From contig NZ_VDUW01000004.1 of assembly GCF_008039555.1 (NCBI RefSeq), positions 218,918 to 282,917 of the forward strand: DNA of 64,000 nt, given 5' to 3'. Position numbers and translations under genes: made by a program. This stretch comes from Cerasibacillus terrae (GTDB lineage: Bacteria; Bacillota; Bacilli; Bacillales; Amphibacillaceae). The notes under the pieces are model-generated. The model was not told the DNA's origin. It made no database searches and saw only the letters and a program-made list of their open reading frames with translations. Below are positions 42,414 to 51,778 of the stretch, one piece after another. The stretch's first letter is position 1; each line of letters begins with the position of its first letter.

Positions 42414-43061
42414 ATGAAAGTACTTATTGTTGGCGCAAATGGTCAAATCGGTCGTCACATTGTTCAACGTTTGGCAAAGCAAGAAAAACATCAGGTCACA
42501 GCGATGATTCGTAAACAAGAACAGGCCGATTTTTTCAATCATTTAGGAGTCGAAACAGTAATCGCTGATTTAGAAACAGAAGACGGTGTTTTAAAAGCAG
42601 CAGAGGATGTTGATGCAATCATTTTCACAGCTGGTTCTGGCGGACATACAGGTGCAGATAAAACAATGCTTGTTGATTTAGATGGAGCTTTTAAATCGAT
42701 TGAAGCTGCCGAAAAACATCACATCAAACGTTTTATCATGGTAAGTGCCCTTCATTCCGATACACCAAAAAATTGGAAAGAAGGAATGGAAGCCTACTAT
42801 ACAGCTAAAAAACGAGCAGATGAACGACTTCGCAACAGTTCATTAAACTACACGATTTTACGTCCGGGTTGGTTAACGAATGAAAAGCCATCAGGAAAAA
42901 TAGAAGCAAAACTTGATTTAGGAAAAGACGGCAGCATATCTAGAGAAAATGTAGCTGATATCGCTGTTCAAGCACTTGATATAGACGCAACATTTAATCA
43001 AACAATTGAATTAATCGATGGGGATACTACCATTAATGAAGCTTTATCATCTATAAAGTAA
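42414..43061 (+). CDS. NAD(P)-binding atypical SDR protein
   Basis: 215 residues from the ATG at 42414 directly behind AAAAGGAGAGATTTC; the upstream part of the open frame has no such site. The glycine motif GANGQIGRHIV is the Rossmann NAD(P) site, and MEAYYTAKKRADE resembles the SDR YxxxK. It belongs to the NmrA/YhfK-like group with no defined substrate. Followed after 22 bases by the LLM flavoprotein gene. Confidence 0.88.
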   Translation: MKVLIVGANGQIGRHIVQRLAKQEKHQVTAMIRKQEQADFFNHLGVETVIADLETEDGVLKAAEDVDAIIFTAGSGGHTGADKTMLVDLDGAFKSIEAAEKHHIKRFIMVSALHSDTPKNWKEGMEAYYTAKKRADERLRNSSLNYTILRPGWLTNEKPSGKIEAKLDLGKDGSISRENVADIAVQALDIDATFNQTIELIDGDTTINEALSSIK

Positions 43062-43083
43062 GCATAAACGGAGTGAATTACAA

Positions 43084-44028
43084 ATGGAAACATTCCAACA
43101 TAAAAATGGATATAAACGAATCTTCAAAGAAAACAAACTAACACTTGGGCTATTTATTCCAATTGAGTCATACAGTGGAGATACTCCCACCATGGAAAAT
43201 CATATCCAAATGGCTCAAAAAGCAGATGAATTGGGATTTGGTGCTTTATGGGTACGAGATATCCCACTTCATGACCCATACTTTGGTGATGTCGGACAAA
43301 TTTATGACCCATGGGTTTATTTAGGATTATTAAGTGCCTATACTGAAAAGATTGCATTAGGAACTGGAAGTATCGTTTTTCCACTAAGACACCCAATTCA
43401 TTTAGCAAAAGCAGCAGCATCTGTTGACCAATTATCAAAAGGAAGACTCGTCTTAGGGATTGCTTCTGGTGACCGACGTGTAGAATTTCCAGCTTTTAAT
43501 ATTAACATTCCATCTCGTGGGGAAGCTTTTCGAGAAACATTCGGTTATTTCAAACAAGTATTACATGAAAACTTCCCAATTATTGATAGTAAAGTTGGTA
43601 AAATCCAAGGGAATGCAGGAGTTATACCAAAACCTTATCAAAATGACATTCCAATCATTATTACTGGGTCCAGTCGCCAATCATTTGACTGGGTTAGTGA
43701 ACATGGGGATGGCTGGATGTATTATCCAAGAGGTTTAGAGCAGCAAGCGCAAACTGTTCAAGCATGGCGTAATACAACATCAACGTTCAAGCCGTTTCTA
43801 CAATCATTATATATTGATTTAACAGAAGATCCCGATAGAGAACCAAGACCAATTCATCTCGGTTTTCAATTGGGCAGAAACTACCTTATCCAGTTTTTGA
43901 AATCATTAGAAGCAATCGGAGTCAATCATGTCATGCTGAACTTAAAATATGGACAACGTGATGCAGAAGATGTGATGGAAGAATTAGCCGCAGAAGTGCT
44001 CCCACACTTTCCATCCATTACATCTTAA
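43084..44028 (+). CDS. LLM class flavin-dependent oxidoreductase
   Basis: 314 residues with the luciferase-like TIM-barrel pattern: MAQKADELGFGALWVRD, EKIALGTGSIVFPLRHP and DQLSKGRLVLGIASGD. These enzymes use FMN or F420-like flavins to oxidise or reduce small molecules. AACGGAGTG is the ribosome binding site. It is last in the ArsR-SDR-LLM set and has a strong terminator. Confidence 0.9.
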   Translation: METFQHKNGYKRIFKENKLTLGLFIPIESYSGDTPTMENHIQMAQKADELGFGALWVRDIPLHDPYFGDVGQIYDPWVYLGLLSAYTEKIALGTGSIVFPLRHPIHLAKAAASVDQLSKGRLVLGIASGDRRVEFPAFNINIPSRGEAFRETFGYFKQVLHENFPIIDSKVGKIQGNAGVIPKPYQNDIPIIITGSSRQSFDWVSEHGDGWMYYPRGLEQQAQTVQAWRNTTSTFKPFLQSLYIDLTEDPDREPRPIHLGFQLGRNYLIQFLKSLEAIGVNHVMLNLKYGQRDAEDVMEELAAEVLPHFPSITS

Positions 44029-44045
44029 ATCTAGTTAAAACATAA

Positions 44046-44085
44046 AAAATCCAAAACCGCTGTGAGTGCGTTTTTGGATTTTTTT
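44046..44085 (+). terminator. Terminator after the LLM gene
   Basis: AATCCAAAACCGC and GCGTTTTTGGATT (one mismatch) followed by a T run. Confidence 0.88.
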
Positions 44086-44155
44086 ATGCTTTATTTCCCA
44101 AGCATTAAGCGATGATTACGGAACATTTTATTTGCAATGAAAAAATACCTGCAAT

Positions 44156-44203
44156 AAACTCCCCCACCTAAAACTTTACGTTTTGTTTGAAGTGGAGGAG
44201 TTT
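44156..44203 (-). terminator. Hairpin downstream of the acidic paralogue pair
   Basis: AAACTCCCCCAC (44156-44167) with GTGGAGGAGTTT (44192-44203), 11 of 12 pairs, and an inner AAAAC/GTTTT. The T tract is weak. Confidence 0.6.
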
Positions 44204-44238
44204 TAAATACGAAGCAGGAATGAAGAAGTTTTTCTCTC

Positions 44239-45342
44239 CTATTCTTCTATTATACTAGATGTGTTTACATACCATGGTTGTTTTGTCACTGCATCATATG
44301 CATGTACTGCTCCTTTTCCATCTGGGAACCGCTCGACATACCCTCTTTCGAACACATGAATGAAGTCGTCTTCGTATTCTTCATCTTTATAGCTTGGTGC
44401 AATGTGAAAATCAAGTTCTTTGTATAATGCTTTTCGTACTTCTTCTTTTGTCATAACTGGTGATGCACTTTCTTCAATCTCCGCATAAAGCGAAACATCA
44501 AGTTCCGCATGAATGACGCGTTTGAATTCTTTTGAAAAATGAAGGGTTGACCGATCCCCTACTCGGATGCCTTTATACATACGAATGAAAGTGACTTCCA
44601 CTGAATTCGGGCCAACATCATCTGAATCCACAGTACTTACTACCCTGATATCAACTGGTGCGATATGTTTCTCTATAAAGTCTTTTGTAAGATCTGCCCA
44701 TTCCGGATCAACATCATTTTCTTCCTCTTCTTCTTCAAAAAATTCTAGTTCCCCATTTGGATGAACAAGCGGGCTTTCACTTATGACATCATAAACAAGA
44801 TGATACGTATCATCTCCTCCAATATATTCTTCTGCATCATATTTCATAAATCTAAGTGAAAGTGGAAGGGATGCAATATAGTTTTCTTTCAATTCCTCTT
44901 TGGTGAAAAGAAGTTCTATATCTTCTACGCGGAATGTCCCTTCTGGCGATGTAATACTTTCTACCATGCCATCCAAATACATGGTAACGGATAATGCATA
45001 TATCGGTAATTCCTTCCCAGTTTCATCAACAGGATGCAAGGATACCGTATACATTCCAAGTTCCACACCCGTTGCCAGTGGAAATTGTTTTGCTCGTTCT
45101 TCGAATACATCATGTAAAATCATTTTTCCTCGCTTAAATAACTCCTCATTCGATAACCGTTCGTGAACTTCTCTGTCATCATATGTTTCATAAGATTGAA
45201 AGGACCCATCCCCGTTCAATTGAATCATTCCAATTTCTTCATCATCTAGATATACAGAAAACATCCCGTCATCATCATCTTCTGTAAAAGTACATGTCGT
45301 ATTTGCAGTCTCTAACCATTTCTTTAATGTTTCCAAACTCAT
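44239..45342 (-). CDS. Acidic paralogue 2, YcdB/YcdC-like domain protein
   Basis: 367 residues, strongly acidic, with no signal peptide or membrane segment. It shares layout with the upstream gene: a 60-residue N-terminal module (SVYLDDEEIGMIQL), a middle domain ending at a Glu/Asp run, and a C-terminal repeat that closes with AYDAVTKQPWYV. The pattern resembles YcdB/YcdC (PepSY-like) repeats, but this is a weak match. The start overlaps the upstream stop by four bases. Confidence 0.65.
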   Translation of the reverse strand: MSLETLKKWLETANTTCTFTEDDDDGMFSVYLDDEEIGMIQLNGDGSFQSYETYDDREVHERLSNEELFKRGKMILHDVFEERAKQFPLATGVELGMYTVSLHPVDETGKELPIYALSVTMYLDGMVESITSPEGTFRVEDIELLFTKEELKENYIASLPLSLRFMKYDAEEYIGGDDTYHLVYDVISESPLVHPNGELEFFEEEEEENDVDPEWADLTKDFIEKHIAPVDIRVVSTVDSDDVGPNSVEVTFIRMYKGIRVGDRSTLHFSKEFKRVIHAELDVSLYAEIEESASPVMTKEEVRKALYKELDFHIAPSYKDEEYEDDFIHVFERGYVERFPDGKGAVHAYDAVTKQPWYVNTSSIIEE

Positions 45343-46424
45343 TTTCGCACACCTTCCTTTATAACACGATCTGAGCGAAGAATAAACGGTTCCCCACTTA
45401 CCGCATCCATCGCATATGGTGCTTCAATATCCCAAAAACGGGTAAGACGTGAATCTTCCTCTTCATCGTACGTCCAGTTTGGAATGACACGAATGTTATT
45501 TAGTAAATGTTTCTTTGCCTCTTCTTTTGATAAAAATTCTCCTTCAGGTAATGTCCCAAGAGCATAACAATCTTCATTAACATACAAACCTGTCATGACA
45601 CGTTCCTTTTTATCAATTGTCACCTGAACATGTAGATCAAGGGAAACATTTTCTAATAATCGTTCAAAATAAATCGTCATATCTTCATCTGTCTCATCTT
45701 TCCCTACTTCACTTACACATATATCCGGCATGATTTCCTTTAATTTCTTCCGTGCAATTTCAATAAATACGGTATCATCCGTTGTAAGTGATGATTCAAA
45801 CATAGAAATCTCTTCTTCCTCATCCATTTGCTCGACCCCATCGTTTCCAATAAATGGAGCATTGTTTCCAATTTCATACACATAATGGAATCTATCATCC
45901 CCATTTTCATACAATTGATGATTGATATATTGAAGTTTTATTTTTAAGGGAAGACAATCCACATACTCTTCTTTCAATTTCATTTCATTAATCTCTGCTA
46001 ATGTCATATTAAACGATACATCTCTTGTCGGAAAATCAAGTTGATATAATATACCGTCCTCTCGAAAATACGCATCAATCGTTTCGATAATTAGTGGATG
46101 CCCGTCAATCATTTTCCGATATTCAACATAAAAACCTCCGTCTAAATGACGGGATACCACTCTATAACAATAAGAATCATCAAACATATCAATGATTTCT
46201 TTCTCAAATTCACGAAGACGAGCTAGAAAATCCCCCTCCGTCATCGCGGGATACTGATTTGCTTCATAGTAAGAATAGTAACCACTCGGAAAACCTTCCT
46301 CATCCAGATGTAATGTACCTATCACTTCAGCCCCATAGAAAAACTCTATTATTTCCTCACTAGGCTGAATGGTTATATCTTTTTCATATGTAATATAGGA
46401 AAGCCACTTTCTCCCATCGGTCAT
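45339..46424 (-). CDS. Acidic paralogue 1, YcdB/YcdC-like domain protein
   Basis: 361 residues from the ATG at 46424 behind GTGAGGTCG; a longer frame to 46508 has no ribosome binding site. It aligns by eye with the next gene across its whole length: IIEFFYGAEVIGTLHLDEEG versus the paralogue's opening, LPLKIKLQYI versus LPLSLRFMKY, and AMDAVSGEPFIL versus AYDAVTKQPWYV. The two arose by tandem duplication. No catalytic motif recognised. The 52-bp array lies just upstream. Confidence 0.65.
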   Translation of the reverse strand: MTDGRKWLSYITYEKDITIQPSEEIIEFFYGAEVIGTLHLDEEGFPSGYYSYYEANQYPAMTEGDFLARLREFEKEIIDMFDDSYCYRVVSRHLDGGFYVEYRKMIDGHPLIIETIDAYFREDGILYQLDFPTRDVSFNMTLAEINEMKLKEEYVDCLPLKIKLQYINHQLYENGDDRFHYVYEIGNNAPFIGNDGVEQMDEEEEISMFESSLTTDDTVFIEIARKKLKEIMPDICVSEVGKDETDEDMTIYFERLLENVSLDLHVQVTIDKKERVMTGLYVNEDCYALGTLPEGEFLSKEEAKKHLLNNIRVIPNWTYDEEEDSRLTRFWDIEAPYAMDAVSGEPFILRSDRVIKEGVRK

Positions 46425-46552
46425 GTTAACGACCTCACTTTCTATTAAAGTGATTTTATTATAATGTAGAAAATTTTCTAACGCAATTTTTAACCAAAAG
46501 TATTGCATGGTGCAGCGTAAAGATTCGCTGATTAACCATTTGCCGTGATTGA

Positions 46553-46740
46553 TGCTTCATTCGGGCTCTGAGCAGCGGCGTCAACGACCGTTGTGCGAAA
46601 TTGACTATTCGCTTGGGCTCTGAGTGGCGGCGTCAGCGACCGGGGGGGGCGAGATTGGCTATTCGTTCGGACTCTGAGTGGCGGCGTCAGCGACCGTTAT
46701 GCAAAATTGGCTATTCGCTCGGGCTCTGAGCAGCGGCCTC
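46553..46740. repeat. 52-bp tandem array, about 3.5 units
   Basis: GGGCTCTGAG recurs at 46563, 46615, 46669 (as GGACTCTGAG) and 46721, with spacings of 52, 54 and 52. The third interval is lengthened by a run of G residues. The unit contains GGCGTCAGCGACCG and ATTGGCTATTCGC and is GC-rich compared with its surroundings. Confidence 0.92.
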
Positions 46741-46751
46741 AATTAATAAAA

Positions 46752-46786
46752 AAGTCCAAAACCCTTTTCACAAGGGCTTTGGACTT
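46752..46786 (-). terminator. Terminator of the OsmC-like gene
   Basis: AAGTCCAAAACCCTT and AAGGGCTTTGGACTT (one mismatch); A run at left gives a T run on the minus strand. Confidence 0.87.
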
Positions 46787-46800
46787 CTGCTTTCCTCTTT

Positions 46801-47247
46801 TTATTTATCTTCTATAATAATATCATTTACTTCCATTTTCGTTGAATGGGCGATTGTGTCTCCAACTGGACATGTTTTTTCAATAAATGCGACAAATTCT
46901 TCTACTTTTTCCTTCGGGGCGTCAGTTTGGATATGAATATCATATTTAATAGATTGAAAGCCTGGACGGGCATCGCTTTTATGTAAGAAACCATCTGTGT
47001 CTAATTCACCGGTAAGCTCCACCCAGAAATCATCAAATTCAATATCAAATTGTTTCGCAAAGATTCGTGCAACGATTGATTGACATGCTCCAAGTGCACC
47101 TAACATTAATTCAACTGGATTCATTCCTGTGTCTGTTCCACCGAGTTCTTTTGGTTCATCAATGGTAATTTCAAAATTCCTTGAAGTTGCCTTTACTTGA
47201 AGACCTTCCTGTAACTGTGCTTTAGCATGAAACAATGATTTTGCCAT
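46801..47247 (-). CDS. OsmC family peroxidase-like protein
   Basis: 148 residues from the ATG at 47247 behind GAAGGGGCAATTC. The two redox cysteines are present: ALGACQSIVAR and the C-terminal KTCPVGDT. OsmC/Ohr-family enzymes reduce organic hydroperoxides with thiols. It is of the YhfA-like branch rather than classic Ohr. It is divergent from cydA, across a region with a Rex-like site. Confidence 0.88.
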   Translation of the reverse strand: MAKSLFHAKAQLQEGLQVKATSRNFEITIDEPKELGGTDTGMNPVELMLGALGACQSIVARIFAKQFDIEFDDFWVELTGELDTDGFLHKSDARPGFQSIKYDIHIQTDAPKEKVEEFVAFIEKTCPVGDTIAHSTKMEVNDIIIEDK

Positions 47248-47330
47248 TTGAATTGCCCCTTCCATTTTTGGTTATTACTTCCTTACACACCAAGTATACT
47301 AAAAGATAACAACATCAAATTTGAACATTC

Positions 47331-47346
47331 TGTGAAGCTATTCACA
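47331..47346. promoter_or_regulatory. Candidate Rex site between the OsmC gene and cydA
   Basis: TGTGAA-GCTA-TTCACA is a perfect core of the Rex consensus. Rex is known to repress cyd genes in Bacilli when NADH is low. It is about 310 bases upstream of cydA, so it may act on a distal promoter or on the OsmC gene. Confidence 0.6.
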
Positions 47347-47540
47347 CAATGTTCATTAATTACCTTAAACGTTGTTATATCAATATATATAAGCATATTT
47401 TCTTATTTTTCCCCGAATTACATGTTATAAAATGTTATATTCCTGTGATATTATGTGATTGAAATCATTGACAACAAAAAAGCGAATTTGTTCAATAAGT
47501 TGTCAATAAATAGTCAAATGACTGTAACAGTTTGTGCATT

Positions 47541-47594
47541 CATGAGCATTTATTTCCTTTATACTATAAGTAGTATAGTTATTACTATGCTCAT
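47541..47594. promoter_or_regulatory. Nested palindrome in the cydA 5' region
   Basis: CATGAGCAT (47541-47549) pairs with ATGCTCATG (47586-47594), and inside it TATACTA (47560-47566) pairs with TAGTATA (47571-47577). It lies 63 to 116 bases before the cydA ATG and could be an operator or a leader hairpin. Confidence 0.55.
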
Positions 47595-47656
47595 GTTGGA
47601 AACTGGAATATATAAGCTGTGACAGGAAAAACATCAAAAAAAGGAGAGAAAACATC

Positions 47657-49057
47657 ATGGATCCACTCTGGTTAGCTAGACTCCAATTTGCTTCCACTAC
47701 TATTTTCCATTACTTTTTTGTTCCGATGTCCATTGGACTTGCATTAATTATTGCGATTATGCAAACCATGTACGTTGTAAAAGATGATGAAAAATACAAG
47801 CGGATGACAAAGTTTTGGGGAACCTTATTTTTAATAAACTTCGCTGTTGGAGTTGTTACCGGGATTTTACAAGAATTTCAATTTGGAATGAACTGGTCAA
47901 CTTATTCTCGTTTTGTCGGGGATGTGTTTGGTCCATCACTAGCTATTGAAGGACTGCTCGCTTTCTTCATGGAATCAACGTTTATCGGATTATGGGTATT
48001 TGGGTGGGATCGCCTATCCAAACGTGTTCACCTTTTATCTGTGTGGCTCGTCTCAATAGGTACGATTTTATCTGCATTTTGGATTCTATCTGCTAACTCA
48101 TTTATGCAATCTCCTGTTGGTTATGAAGTAGTAGATGGTCGTGCACAAATGGCGAACTTCTGGGAAATTATAGCAAACCCACAATTATGGGTACAATTTC
48201 CGCATGTGCTAACTTCTGCTTTTGCAACTGGTGCGTTCTTAATTGCTGGAGTAAGTGCTTGGAAAATTTCCAAAAAGCAAGATGTAGATATGTTTAAACG
48301 ATCATTTAAAATTTCTATTATTGTCGCAGCTATTTCATCTTTATTCATTCTTGTAACAGGACATAATCAAGCACAGAATTTAGTAGAAACACAACCAATG
48401 AAGCTAGCTGCAGCGGAAGCACTTTGGGAACATAGTGAAGATCCGGCACCATTTACTGTTATTGCAGGGATCAATTCAGATGAAAAGACAAATGATTGGT
48501 CATTAGATATTCCATATGTACTCAGCTTACTTTCATATAATAAGTTTAGTGGTTCATTGCAAGGGTTAAATGAATTACAAGACCAATATGTCGAAAAATA
48601 TGGTCCAGGGGATTATATTCCGCATGTCCCAACAATATTTTGGAGTTTTCGTGCCATGGTTGTTAGCGGAACACTTATGTTAATGGTTGCCATTTATGGT
48701 TGGTATGCTGCACGAAAAGATAATCTCGAAAAGCACCCACGTTTCTTAAAACTAATGGTTTGGGCAATTGCCTTACCATTTATTGGTAATACAGTTGGAT
48801 GGATTGTAACAGAATTAGGTCGTCAGCCATGGGTCGTATTTGGCGTCATGAAAACAGAAGATGCCGTATCACCAAGTGTTACAGCAAATGAAGTCCTATT
48901 CTCGCTTGTCACGTTTAACCTCCTATACGCTATTTTAGGAGCAGTAATGGTTTACCTATTTGTAAAACATATTAAGAAAGATAGTACGAAAAAGAAAGAA
49001 ACACCAATGACAACCGATCCATTTAGTAAGGAGGGAACCGAAATTGTCTCTCAATGA
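47657..49057 (+). CDS. cydA: Cytochrome bd ubiquinol/menaquinol oxidase subunit I
   Basis: 466 residues with nine membrane segments. Heme ligands are visible: His19 in FHYFFVP and the histidine in WVQFPHVL. It has the short Q-loop typical of Firmicutes. It oxidises quinol and reduces O2 with high affinity at the membrane. AAAAGGAGAG is the ribosome binding site. It overlaps cydB by 14 bases. Control by Rex and low oxygen is suggested by the upstream sites. Confidence 0.96.
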   Translation: MDPLWLARLQFASTTIFHYFFVPMSIGLALIIAIMQTMYVVKDDEKYKRMTKFWGTLFLINFAVGVVTGILQEFQFGMNWSTYSRFVGDVFGPSLAIEGLLAFFMESTFIGLWVFGWDRLSKRVHLLSVWLVSIGTILSAFWILSANSFMQSPVGYEVVDGRAQMANFWEIIANPQLWVQFPHVLTSAFATGAFLIAGVSAWKISKKQDVDMFKRSFKISIIVAAISSLFILVTGHNQAQNLVETQPMKLAAAEALWEHSEDPAPFTVIAGINSDEKTNDWSLDIPYVLSLLSYNKFSGSLQGLNELQDQYVEKYGPGDYIPHVPTIFWSFRAMVVSGTLMLMVAIYGWYAARKDNLEKHPRFLKLMVWAIALPFIGNTVGWIVTELGRQPWVVFGVMKTEDAVSPSVTANEVLFSLVTFNLLYAILGAVMVYLFVKHIKKDSTKKKETPMTTDPFSKEGTEIVSQ

Positions 49058-50054
49058 ATTATGGTTTTTACTCATCGCTGTTTTATTTGCCGGATTTTTC
49101 GTCTTAGAAGGTTTCGACTTTGGGGTTGGAACAGTTGCTAGATTTTTAGGAAAAGATGATATCGAAAAACGGGTTTATATCAATACCATTGGGCCATTTT
49201 GGGATGCAAATGAGGTTTGGTTAATAACTGCAGGTGGAGCCATGTTTGCCGCTTTCCCACACTGGTATGCAACAATGTTTAGTGGTTTCTATATTCCACT
49301 AGTCTTCATGCTACTTGCATTGATTATTCGTGGTGTTGCATTTGAATTCCGTAGTAAAGTAGAAAATAAAAAATGGAGGAACATGTGGGATTGGGGAATT
49401 TTTATCGGGAGTTCCTTGCCACCTATTTTATGGGGTGTCGTACTCGCTAATTTCATGACTGGAATGCCAATTGATCAAGATAAAGAAATGGTTGGTGGAT
49501 TTATCCAATTCCTTCATCCATTCGCACTCCTTGGTGGTGTTATGTTCCTATTTGTTTGTATTGTTCACGGATTACAATTTATCACCTTGAAAACAGAAGG
49601 AGAATTACAAGAGCGTGCTCGTAAAGTAGCTAAAAAGCTTGCACCAGTTACATTAATTCTCGTTCTATTATTTGCTATAGTTGGGTTTATCAAAACAGAT
49701 ATTTTCACATACCATGGAAACCTCTGGATTATTTTACCAATTTTAACATGGGTAACTCTGCTTCTAGGAGCAATACTAAATAATAAAAAACGAGATGGTT
49801 GGGCATTTACAATGACAAGCCTCACCATCTTGCTCTTAAGTGCTAGCATTTTCATCGGGATGTTCCCAAGAGTGATGATTAGTTCCATCAATGAAGCGTA
49901 TAGTTTAACCGTATATAATGCCGCATCTGGTGCGTATACACTGAAAGTAATGAGTATTGCTTCTCTTGTATTGCTACCATTTGTATTAGGTTATCAAATT
50001 TGGAGTTACTATATCTTTCGTAAACGTGTTACGAAAAAGGATGTCACATACTAA
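49044..50054 (+). CDS. cydB: Cytochrome bd oxidase subunit II
   Basis: 336 residues starting with TTG at 49044, 11 bases after AAGGAGG inside cydA. Family landmarks are LEGFDFGVG near the N terminus and the conserved GPFWDANEVWLITAGGAMFAAFP, in part. Eight membrane segments. It forms the oxidase heterodimer with CydA. Its stop codon overlaps the cydD ATG by one base (TAATG). Confidence 0.95.
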   Translation: MSLNELWFLLIAVLFAGFFVLEGFDFGVGTVARFLGKDDIEKRVYINTIGPFWDANEVWLITAGGAMFAAFPHWYATMFSGFYIPLVFMLLALIIRGVAFEFRSKVENKKWRNMWDWGIFIGSSLPPILWGVVLANFMTGMPIDQDKEMVGGFIQFLHPFALLGGVMFLFVCIVHGLQFITLKTEGELQERARKVAKKLAPVTLILVLLFAIVGFIKTDIFTYHGNLWIILPILTWVTLLLGAILNNKKRDGWAFTMTSLTILLLSASIFIGMFPRVMISSINEAYSLTVYNAASGAYTLKVMSIASLVLLPFVLGYQIWSYYIFRKRVTKKDVTY

Positions 50055-51778
50055 TGAAACGTAAAAAGGGTCTTCCAACATATCCAGGAAGTAAAAAAGT
50101 ATATTTATTACTAGGTATTCTGTCTATTTTGGAAGCAATAGGTACGGTTGCCCAAGCCATCTTTTTGGCTCGGGCAATTACCTTTTTATTCCAAGGCCAA
50201 CAAGTTAGTTATGTCCTATCAGATATCTTTTTCTTTTTCATTGCCTTTATGTTCAAACATTTCATAACCACCTTACAACAATTTGTTTCCGAAAAATTTG
50301 CCGAACAAATTGGAAAGAACCTTCGCAAACATTTAATTCAAACCTATTTTAAAAATGGTCGTGCCTTTGTGCAACGCCTTGGTACTGGAAGATTAGTCAC
50401 CCTTCTTGTCGAAGGTATTAATGATTTGAAAAATTATATCACGATTGCGATTCCGCGTATTATTCGCACATTATTCATTCCTACCCTCATTGTTATTTAT
50501 GTTTTTACATTGGATGTAAAGTCAGCCGTAATATTAATCGTGACCGTACCAATTGTTATTATCTTTATGATTCTACTTGGACTAGCTGCGCAAAAACAAG
50601 CAGATAGCCAATACGAAACATATCGAATTTTATCTAATCACTTCATTGATTCATTAAAAGGATTAGACACATTAAAATATCTTGGCCAAAGCAAACAACA
50701 TGAAACAAAAATCAGCCATGTAAGTGAACAATATCGGAAAGCAACCATGCGTACATTGCGAATTGCCTTTCTTTCTTCCTTTGCACTAGACTTCTTTACG
50801 AGTTTATCGATTGCCTTTGTTGCAGTTGGACTTGGATTTCGGTTAATAGATGGGACAACGGAGTTATTACCAGCCCTAACGATACTCATTTTAGCGCCGG
50901 AATATTTTTTACCGATTCGTCAAGTAGGAAAAGATTATCATGCGACATTAGATGGGCAAGTTGCTATGGAGGAAATCGATTCTATTCTTGATGCAGAGAA
51001 TCATGAAAATTCATTGGAAAATAAAATAACTTGGAATCAAACGAACAACACGATTCAATTAAAAGATATCACGCTAGAAACAGATGGGAAAACTCGATTA
51101 CATGATATTTCCTTTTCCCACACAGGAAATGGAATGATTGGAATTGTTGGTGCAAGTGGTGCTGGTAAATCTACTTTCATTCATATATTAGCAGGATTTT
51201 TACACCCAACGAAAGGAACGATTTCAATTAATGGGGAGAAATTAGATTCTCTTCACCGGGATGATTGGCTTGAGAAAATTGCCTATATCCCACAACATCC
51301 ATATATTTTTCCATTATCACTAGCAGATAATATTCGCTTTTATGAACGAGATGCAACAGATGAGGAAGTTCGAAAAGTTGTTGCTGAAATTGGTTTAAGC
51401 TCTTTTGTTGAGGAATTACCAAATGGCATTCATGAACAAATCGGAGAAGGTGCTCGGACTTTAAGTGGTGGCCAAGAACAGCGAATTGCCATGGCTCGTG
51501 CCCTATTAAGTAAAAAGCCGATTTTATTATTAGATGAACCAACCGCACATTTAGATATTGAGACAGAATATGATATCAAACAAGTCATGCTAAAGCTTTT
51601 CAAAAATAAGCTCGTCTTTTTCGCGACACATCGATATCACTGGATGAAAGATATGGACCAACTGCTTGTGCTTCATCAAGGTGAATTAGTGGAACATGGA
51701 ACACATGAAGAATTACTTCAAGGTAACAGCCATTATGTCAATATGATGAAAGGTATAGAGAGGGAGGATAAACAATGA
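50054..51778 (+). CDS. cydD: Thiol reductant ABC exporter subunit CydD
   Basis: 574 residues: six-helix ABC exporter domain, then ATPase with Walker A GASGAGKST, signature LSGGQEQR and Walker B ILLLDEPTAHLD. With CydC it exports cysteine or glutathione-type thiols needed to assemble cytochrome bd. In B. subtilis naming the first of the two genes is called cydC; I use the family-based name. Overlaps the next gene by four bases. Confidence 0.93.
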   Translation: MKRKKGLPTYPGSKKVYLLLGILSILEAIGTVAQAIFLARAITFLFQGQQVSYVLSDIFFFFIAFMFKHFITTLQQFVSEKFAEQIGKNLRKHLIQTYFKNGRAFVQRLGTGRLVTLLVEGINDLKNYITIAIPRIIRTLFIPTLIVIYVFTLDVKSAVILIVTVPIVIIFMILLGLAAQKQADSQYETYRILSNHFIDSLKGLDTLKYLGQSKQHETKISHVSEQYRKATMRTLRIAFLSSFALDFFTSLSIAFVAVGLGFRLIDGTTELLPALTILILAPEYFLPIRQVGKDYHATLDGQVAMEEIDSILDAENHENSLENKITWNQTNNTIQLKDITLETDGKTRLHDISFSHTGNGMIGIVGASGAGKSTFIHILAGFLHPTKGTISINGEKLDSLHRDDWLEKIAYIPQHPYIFPLSLADNIRFYERDATDEEVRKVVAEIGLSSFVEELPNGIHEQIGEGARTLSGGQEQRIAMARALLSKKPILLLDEPTAHLDIETEYDIKQVMLKLFKNKLVFFATHRYHWMKDMDQLLVLHQGELVEHGTHEELLQGNSHYVNMMKGIEREDKQ

